DNA of 64,000 nt from Halichondria panicea. Taxonomy: Eukaryota; Porifera; Demospongiae; Suberitida; Halichondriidae. The stretch lies in the NCBI RefSeq assembly GCF_963675165.1, contig NC_087391.1, positions 5,010,646 through 5,074,645 of the forward strand. Reading direction: 5' to 3'. This document shows, piece after piece, positions 57,522-64,000 of this stretch; the first letter of the stretch is position 1, and each line of letters begins with the position of its first letter. Both the position numbers and the translations under genes were made by a program. The notes under the pieces are model-generated. The model had not been told where the DNA came from and made no database searches. It saw only the letters and a program-made list of their open reading frames with translations.

Positions 57522-59804
57522 CTATAGTGAGATCTGTACTATGGCTACACCCAGAATGGTTGCTCCAATATATAAGCTGACAGCACCCCCTGGGGAGAAT
57601 GTTGTCGCTCCATTGGCAATTATTCGTTTATAATCCTCAACACTCCACACAAAATCCCCGACCTTGTTAATACCATCCGGTGCCTCAACGTGTGCACTCT
57701 CATTGTACTCTCGAATGATGACACCCATCCCCTCGAGCTGATGAGACTCAATGTGGCAGTGCATGAACCAGTAGCCGGGATTGTCGGCTTGGAAGGCAAT
57801 CACAACATAACCTCCAGCCGGGACGATCACAGTGTCCTTTTGGATTCTCACATTAGCATTGTTAAAAATAGGTGCCGAAGAATTCCATCTTAGGTCACGA
57901 CACGTCGATACGTTATAGCAGACTACATCAGGGTTGTTATCCTTAAGCATACCGTCGTCACCGTAATTCCCATGCTGTACACTAAGTACATTGAATGAAT
58001 GGCCATGAAGATGAACAGGATGTGAGAAATTTCTATTTGGAACGGTTCCCACTGCGCTTAGAATGAATACGATGGCTGGTATGCTTGTAGCATCAAACGA
58101 ATTGCTTCCAATTTCCTTAACGTAAGTGCATTCACATTCATTAAAAGAACCATCACATTTACAACGCCTGGGTGTGTTCCTTTTATCAACATCATAAGCT
58201 CCCATGTAAGTTTGATATGGAGTTACTGGAAGTTTGAAATTTCGACCATTAATTGCACTAGTGCTTCTCTTTCCCTCAAAGCCGAAATTGAAAAACATGC
58301 TCGATTGAGCATTAATGTTCTGTGAGACATTAGAGGGAAAGAGAGCAATTAGTTCATGGAGATGGGTACAGTTCATGCCTGGAGCTTCCCTAAATGGGCA
58401 GTTAACTACTTTGCATTTATTGCTGTCAGTGCATGTTCGTGGTTGACTTGAAACACTGCCATACTCGGAGAGACCTTCAACATCAACCACACCTGATGCA
58501 TTATAGTGAAGAATGGCTTCTGCGGCATTTTCAACACCAGTTTCCAATGTTTCTGCTCTAATCCAGTAATTATTTGTAGGTTGATCAGCAGTTACGATCA
58601 CATCGTAGCGTTCTCCAGTATGCACAATGACATAATCGACATCTTCTACAGGCTGAAAAAAGTGTCCATCTGAAGCTATTACAACGAGTTTATGTCCATC
58701 GATAGAAAATCTGTATGCAAACAAACTTTGTGCACCAATCAATCGAAAACGATATGGTTGATCAGTGACAACATTGAAAATACTAAGTTTACTAGGTGCG
58801 AAACTTGAGTCTACATTGCGGTGTCTCCCTCTTCCATTTATCAACCCAGACCAATATGGTTGTGGGCCAACTTCAATATCATCAGAGCTTCTTGTACGGC
58901 TATACAAATCATTGCTGCGTATGGGAATATCACCAACTGGTTTGTTTGGATAAAATCCAAGAGTGGAATGGAGTTGAACAAACAAATTAAGAGAAGATTC
59001 CCGTTGCCAGTCAAGAAAAGTCAAAGTGTGTTCGTTTGTCAAATCAGGGAGTGGCATGCCTAATAGGGCTGAAACACGCTCTCTTCTACCGACACTCTCT
59101 TGTACAATAAGTGCTCCAAACAAACCATCAGTCCTCTGAGGACCAGCATGTGAGTGGTACCAATGTGTCCCAGCTGGAGTGGCCTCAAATATGTATGTAA
59201 ACTCTGCACCGGGAACAATGGGAGGCTGCGAAACAAAGGCAACACCATCCATCCAGGGAGATTTTCTTTGATGCATTCCATGCCAATGGATTGTAATTCC
59301 TTCACTTGTCAATTTATTGGTAACCTTGACAACAACAATTTGTCCTTCTGTAACTACGAGGTCTGGTCCCGGGATACGTCCATTTAGAGCAATGAAGAGA
59401 CGGTAGGTACTGCCATCCACAGTCATTGGGAGGCTGCAGCTGGGTAGTGTTTGAGAAGTATAGGTATAGAAGGATTGAAACGATATCTGCGAGCAGTCTC
59501 CACATTCAGGGACATCAGCAGTAGGGCAGTTAATCGATGAAGTGAGCTCATTCCCTTCCCAGTAGTAGGTGTCTCCTGGTGTGCCCCGAGTCACAATATC
59601 TCCCTGTGTGTCGAGCTTGTAACTGGTGAACGTTTGCAATTCTTCAACATCTAGTTCAAAGTAACACTCAGTGGCATTGCTCCTGCAGACACACTTCTCT
59701 TGTTGGTGCGCACAAGTGACATAATGACGACCGGGTTGACTTTGAGCAAATTTTGATAGCATAAACAGAGTACAAACAGCAAAAAGAAAATGCTTAGACT
59801 CCAT
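57522..59804 (-). CDS. secreted multicopper oxidase (laccase-like), intronless
   Basis: Four-copper oxidase of the laccase/ferroxidase superfamily, 760 residues from the second in-frame Met. I prefer that Met to the one at 59819 because it gives a clean signal peptide (M-E-S-K-H-F-L-F-A-V...) and the TATA box lies only 27 bp from the first ATG. Cysteine-rich N-terminal region (C-A-H...C-V-C, C-G-D-C), then cupredoxin 1 with H-W-H-G (about 173-176) and H-W-Y-H-S-H-A-G (214-221). The last cupredoxin has H-P-V-H-L-H-G-H (from ~595) and H-C-H-I-E-S-H-Q-L-E-G-M (from ~682). All ten copper-ligand His and the type 1 Cys are present; the axial ligand is Met, typical of low-potential enzymes. A C-terminal hydrophobic stretch (G-A-V-S-L-Y-I-G-A-T-I-L-G-V-A) suggests a GPI or membrane anchor. 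The substrate (phenols, iron) cannot be told. Confidence 0.93.
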   Translation of the reverse strand: MESKHFLFAVCTLFMLSKFAQSQPGRHYVTCAHQQEKCVCRSNATECYFELDVEELQTFTSYKLDTQGDIVTRGTPGDTYYWEGNELTSSINCPTADVPECGDCSQISFQSFYTYTSQTLPSCSLPMTVDGSTYRLFIALNGRIPGPDLVVTEGQIVVVKVTNKLTSEGITIHWHGMHQRKSPWMDGVAFVSQPPIVPGAEFTYIFEATPAGTHWYHSHAGPQRTDGLFGALIVQESVGRRERVSALLGMPLPDLTNEHTLTFLDWQRESSLNLFVQLHSTLGFYPNKPVGDIPIRSNDLYSRTRSSDDIEVGPQPYWSGLINGRGRHRNVDSSFAPSKLSIFNVVTDQPYRFRLIGAQSLFAYRFSIDGHKLVVIASDGHFFQPVEDVDYVIVHTGERYDVIVTADQPTNNYWIRAETLETGVENAAEAILHYNASGVVDVEGLSEYGSVSSQPRTCTDSNKCKVVNCPFREAPGMNCTHLHELIALFPSNVSQNINAQSSMFFNFGFEGKRSTSAINGRNFKLPVTPYQTYMGAYDVDKRNTPRRCKCDGSFNECECTYVKEIGSNSFDATSIPAIVFILSAVGTVPNRNFSHPVHLHGHSFNVLSVQHGNYGDDGMLKDNNPDVVCYNVSTCRDLRWNSSAPIFNNANVRIQKDTVIVPAGGYVVIAFQADNPGYWFMHCHIESHQLEGMGVIIREYNESAHVEAPDGINKVGDFVWSVEDYKRIIANGATTFSPGGAVSLYIGATILGVAIVQISL

Positions 59805-59845
59805 CCTGTGTATATGCATGTATTGTGAATGAGAGTAAGAAAAAA

Positions 59846-59854
59846 CTATTTATA
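59846..59854 (-). promoter_or_regulatory. TATA box of the multicopper oxidase
   Basis: TATAAATAG on the minus strand, 42-50 bp upstream of the preferred start codon, so transcription would begin near 59815-59825. Confidence 0.65.
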
Positions 59855-60612
59855 CCCCATGCATGCATGCATGTACTTGAATTTCCAGGAATTCTAAGGC
59901 CGGCTATAATATCAGTGGAAAAATAAGCTTTAATTTACGATTGAAACTACGTAGATACCAACATGAACCTATAATAACCTCCGAGAGACATATATTTATT
60001 GGAAATACCTATATATAGCTGAAGGTATATAACTGTTTATATAATATGCAACCAAAACCAATTATAACTATAGCATGACACTGTGTCATGCTAGTTAATT
60101 GGCTGTCACTGGCTATACAGTTTATGGAGCAGAAAAACAACAGACTCTTGCAAGCCACTATACACACACAAGATACTCCTGTTTAATATTTTTGATCAGC
60201 GGGGCATTGAGTCACAGGTCACTAAAGCTTGTTGGTGAATGATTTCTCAGCATTGAAACACGAATGAATACAACCGCGATCATTTTTTCTGAGGCGCTCT
60301 CCAGCTATTTAGCAAAAATTTGCACCAAAAATTCCTATATATACGATACTATATAAACCATCTGGTATGTCTATCAACAATGCATGATCATGCACTGCAA
60401 TGGAAAAAGACAATCTGGCTAAACAGCAACATATCCGCTACATAAGCAATGGTTTATGCATAATTAATGGACATGCAGCTGCACCTATACATATATAGAT
60501 GACATGTACAGTAGCGTTATGTGCCTCTATTGAAAAATAATTTTCTGCATGCCCGATTATCTAATATAAGCTTAACATCAGTCCGTGACAAACTCATTAT
60601 TATAATAGCTAA

Positions 60613-61089
60613 GATAATGAAAGTACCGCGGGTGCTGATGCCTCGGTGGAAATGCTAACATAAAACTACTAATAGCTATGCTGCTTTTATACGCAGTCAT
60701 GATGAACATTAATTTTTGTTTGCTGCATGCAAACTCAAAGAGTGGGTAATGATCGACCTGATTGTTGTTAAAAACTATCGATACCAAAAGTTCAAGTCTA
60801 AAATTAATGGTTGCCAATAGTGCAGCAGAGCCTTGCAGCTTTCTTCTCACTCTTGCAGCTACCAATAGCTAGCGTTCTAGTCCAGAGCTAACTACTAAGT
60901 AGAGTAGCAACACTGGTAAACAAGTTATTTGGCTACGTGCTCTTCTGAAAAGGCTGCAATGGCATCAAGTAAGCAAAACTAGGCATAACTCGAGAATGAA
61001 GCATTATTTTGCAAATTCACGAATTAAGATCCAAGAAAACATGACTAGAAGCCTATAGAAACTCTTACTTGCACTTCATTGATCCTTAA
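60613..61089. repeat. right arm of long inverted repeat around oxidase gene
   Basis: Inverse of 56851-57326 over its whole length. The 3.3 kb between the arms contains only the multicopper oxidase gene and its flanks. No transposase or target-site duplication is obvious at the outer ends. Confidence 0.85.
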
Positions 61090-61211
61090 GCAGCTGTAGC
61101 AGTCTACACACACACACACGGACACACAAACACACTACTGTATATATATACCTCGCTTGCATATGCGCACCGAGGCATAATCATGCAAGTTCACATGCAT
61201 GCAGCTATAAT

Positions 61212-61495
61212 TATACCGTATAGCGCGAAATTTTCGAGGGGCTTAATTTTCGCGGATAGCAATCCTACATGTCCACGAAAAATTCAATTACCTGCTTAGC
61301 CTCGATCCCAGGCCGAGCGTTCAATTGCATGGAGACGGATCGGATCTGGGGCTATTACCTGCTATACATGCAAAGATTTAAAGGTGTGGCTTCCGGTAAG
61401 CAGTCGTTCCGCAAACATTGTGCAACAAAAATGCTTTTAGAAGCCAATCCACGAAATATAAGTGCCTCGAAAATTTCGCGCTATATACGGTATAT
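61212..61495. mobile_element. MITE with CCGTATAGCGCGAAATTTTC termini
   Basis: TATACCGTATAGCGCGAAAT continuing into TTTCGAGG at the left is mirrored by CCTCGAAAATTTCGCGC-TATATACGGTATA at the right. 284 bp, no transposase. A diverged copy lies inverted at 30049-30243, so this is a dispersed family. Confidence 0.85.
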
Positions 61496-62719
61496 ATAGA
61501 TAGAGAGAGCAAAGGAAGAGAACTGCATGCGTGAGGAAGACCATACATAGGTGCCAACTGTCCCAGGAAAATCCCGGATTCGGAGGCTCTGTCCCGTCTG
61601 GAAATTGCTATTTACTTGAAATGTCATGGATTTTCAAGGTTGCTGCTCCTGAGCCAGGGTAATACAGTCCAAAAAAGCGCTGGCTTGAAAGCTTAAACTA
61701 TGAGTTTCTTGACTATAATTATGCTGTCTGTCTATATCCAGAAATTAACTTTTTAAGACTATGAAAAGTTGATTAGATCCCACTTGAGACTGCATGGAGT
61801 GTGTTAAGCGGCTAGGGAATTATATAGATCCCACTTGAGATGACCTCATGCAAAGTTGCTCTGGTAAGAATTGATCTGGTGGGAGTTGATCTCATGAAAG
61901 TTGATCTCCTGTGCACACACCATACAGACTGACCACATGCATGCAGTAACAATATATGCCATGATATTGGGACTGCTATTCTTTTGATCTCAAAGGCAAC
62001 AAATATCATTACAGTTTTGATCAGCATATTAAAACCGGCATTTATAGAGACATAATTATAATTATATATCACATGGTTAGTTTACATCTGGAACACTCCA
62101 GCCAGCATGCAGTTTATGTTGCAAAAACAATGAAAATGACAGACACACGCGCACACACACAAACACTGAACTTCATTCTTCTTCATGCATGCACTTATTA
62201 TATATACATGCATGCATGATTGATAATTATAATTATATACTATATTTTAGATATTGTATACTCACCTAGCTTAGATGATGAAAATGTATCACAAGGTTCA
62301 ATTAATATTATAGATTATAGATACTCCTTTATATACTAGATCAGGAGGTATAATCATGCACCCACAATTATGCTTTCTCATGCATGCATGAAGTTTCCAA
62401 GCAGTATACAGTGCAGACATACAGTATCCTGCCAGTATTGGCTGAGTTTTGGCGAGGCAATAGGACAATCTTGATTTGCGCATGCGCACAAGGGCAATTC
62501 TAGCTGGGATACAATCCGGGACAATAACTGAGCCAACAAGTGAGCCAGTAACTGAGCCACATGGGGCCATTTCCTGGGACACAATCTAGGGCACATGTGT
62601 ATTGTATAGTATTTTGGTTGCGTACTCTGGACTATAGGCTTCAAAGGTAAGGAACAAAAGGGTGCTTTCCCAGGGAAGTTTCCAAGCAATAATATAAGCA
62701 AGAGTTCATAATGTATGAA

Positions 62720-63007
62720 CTCGTATGCAAGATCAAAGAGAGTCAGTAGTAAGTAATTGTCTTTATAGTCTGAATGGCACTTACAATAGTTTCACTATAA
62801 TTATTGCTTGAAAACTTCCCTATAGCCATGCACCCTTATACTATATGCAAGAGTTTATAATGCATATAATAGTATAAGGGTGCATGGCTATATACATGTA
62901 TAGGGAAGTTTCCAAGCAATAATTATAGTGAAACTATTGTAAGTGTGCCATTCAGACTATGAATACAATTAATTACTACTGACTCTCTTTAATCTTGCAT
63001 ATGAGTT
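62720..63007. mobile_element. fold-back element with about 125-140 bp arms
   Basis: Left arm 62720-62843 and right arm 62867-63007 are near-perfect inverses (GGGAAGTTTCCAAGCAATAA, GCCATGCACCCTTATACTAT, AGTCTGAATGGCAC) around a ~23 bp loop. A partial extra copy of the GGGAAGTTTCCAAGC end precedes it at 62674. Confidence 0.85.
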
Positions 63008-63102
63008 AATAATTCTGTTTCAGGAGTCCCATGCAGGGCTTCATTTATGGAGGGGGAAAGTGCCCCTGCATGCATGCATTGGCCATGCGTGCATGTATAT
63101 GC

Positions 63103-63662
63103 ATGGCATTGCATTATGGTGGGCCGTTTGTTTCAAAATTCAAATGTTATATTTTCATTCAGATTACAATACATTCATTCAAGACCTGCAATTGTCATTC
63201 AAGATTTTAATGCATTCAAGTCGACAATAATTATTCAAGATATTCATGCATGCATGCATATACAGTCATTAAAACACAACATTTAAGAGATGTCCTTTGC
63301 TTAATGCTCAAAACTCGGAGGTCAGCAACGAACCCTGACCTCTTGTTAATTTTCGTCAATCAATGTCATGTTTCTGGTTTGGGAATCACCTTACCACTAC
63401 TGAGGGAGGGAGTTGATTATTGTGAACCCCATTTCCTGTTAATTAAAACAACTACACCATGCAATAAAACCACAAAGTGTGGCTATTAGTAAAGTCATCT
63501 GAAATTATGCATGTTTATGCATCCATCAAAATCTTGAATCTTGAATGAATAATCTTGAATGCTCTTCAATGAAAATTGCACATCTTGAATGAATGTATTG
63601 TGATCTGAATGAAAATGTAACATTTAAATTTTGAAACAAACGGCCCACCATATTGCATGGCC
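63103..63662. mobile_element. inverted-repeat element with about 120-bp termini
   Basis: Left end 63103-63225 and right end ~63540-63662 are inverse copies (GGTGGGCCGTTTGTTTCAAA, CATTTTCATTCAGAT, ACATTCATTCAAGA). Subterminal TTCAAGA heptamers repeat several times. The centre is non-coding. Confidence 0.8.
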
Positions 63663-64000
63663 CTTTTGTTTTACCTCCTTTGATTCCACAAAACATTGGT
63701 CTGTTCTTCAACTTACCATACAGTCAGGTGTGATCAAACAATCTGCATGAGGAGCATGCATATTGTATGCCCCCATGCAGAAGGCCATGCATGTATACTA
63801 TATCGCACACGAATATCCGGCTTTCCCCTATTTATAGTCTGCTTTCTCCCACCCCCTTGAAAAATGCCGTTTTCAGTCTTGTATTCTTTAGAACACACCT
63901 ATATAGCCAAGATAATCTGTGTGCCGAGCGCGAGCGAGGTGCAGCCGAGTGCATTATGTAACCGAAAGCCCATCCGAATGATTATTATTAAAACATGTGA

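Larger units (their letters stand above)
59805..64000. other. gene-free region rich in fold-back elements
   Basis: No reading frame with recognisable domains on either strand in 4.2 kb. AT-rich, with many GCATGCATGC runs. It holds the right inverted-repeat arm, a MITE and two large palindromic elements listed separately. The final ~100 bp (GAGCGCGAGCGAGGTGCAGC near 63926) are unremarkable. Confidence 0.6.

Noticed and set aside
59805-59819. First in-frame ATG of the multicopper oxidase
   Set aside because: It would leave almost no 5' UTR after the TATA box and puts M-H-I-H-R before the signal peptide; the next Met fits better, though the first cannot be excluded.

Overview
This is 64 kb of intron-rich, compact animal genome. 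It most likely comes from a sponge (demosponge) or another early-branching metazoan. The gene set is purely animal: usherin, TGF-beta ligands, KCTD3/SHKBP1, WDR20, ZFYVE19, NAAA-type amidase and cytosolic HSP90. Genes lie a few hundred bases apart on both strands, introns are mostly short with GT-AG ends, and AC/TG microsatellites and small inverted-repeat elements are everywhere. The species assignment is inference; only 'compact metazoan genome' is directly supported. All multi-exon models were built by hand from reading frames, splice sites and phases, and each summed coding length is divisible by three.

Layout: (1) 2-19902 (+) is the 3' part of a usherin (USH2A-like) gene: 22 exons, 4132 codons, open at the left edge. 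It encodes laminin-EGF repeats, FN3 domains, two LamG domains, about 29 more FN3, one membrane helix and a tail ending in a PDZ-binding motif. (2) 21509-23637 (-) is an NAAA/acid-ceramidase-like secreted amidase. It diverges from (3) 23742-27774 (+), an unrecognised coiled-coil protein with 14-residue repeats. (4) 27957-31938 (-) is an unrecognised R3H-domain protein. (5) 32198-33624 and 34188-35887 (-) are two tandem TGF-beta-family ligands, the upstream one with the nine-cysteine TGF-beta pattern. (6) 36509-47131 (-) is KCTD3/SHKBP1 (BTB plus WD propeller, 15 exons). (7) 47438-50769 (-) is cytosolic HSP90, with a heat-shock element in its 5' region, divergent from (8) WDR20 at 51104-53856 (+). 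(9) 54083-55066 (-) is a small orphan gene, convergent with WDR20 and divergent from (10) intronless ZFYVE19/ANCHR at 55241-56698 (+). (11) 57522-59804 (-) is an intronless four-copper multicopper oxidase lying between two ~475 bp inverted repeats. (12) 59805-64000 is gene-free and rich in fold-back elements.

There is no operon logic; the genes are unrelated housekeeping, signalling and adhesion genes. What they share is architecture: short divergent promoters, overlapping or near-overlapping 3' ends, and acceptor sites abutting AC repeats. The most unusual structures are the oxidase gene framed by long inverted repeats, two independent tandem duplications that copy a splice donor (one of them in frame), the usherin LamG pair sitting inside a split FN3 domain, and the recurrent use of AC microsatellites at 3' splice sites.
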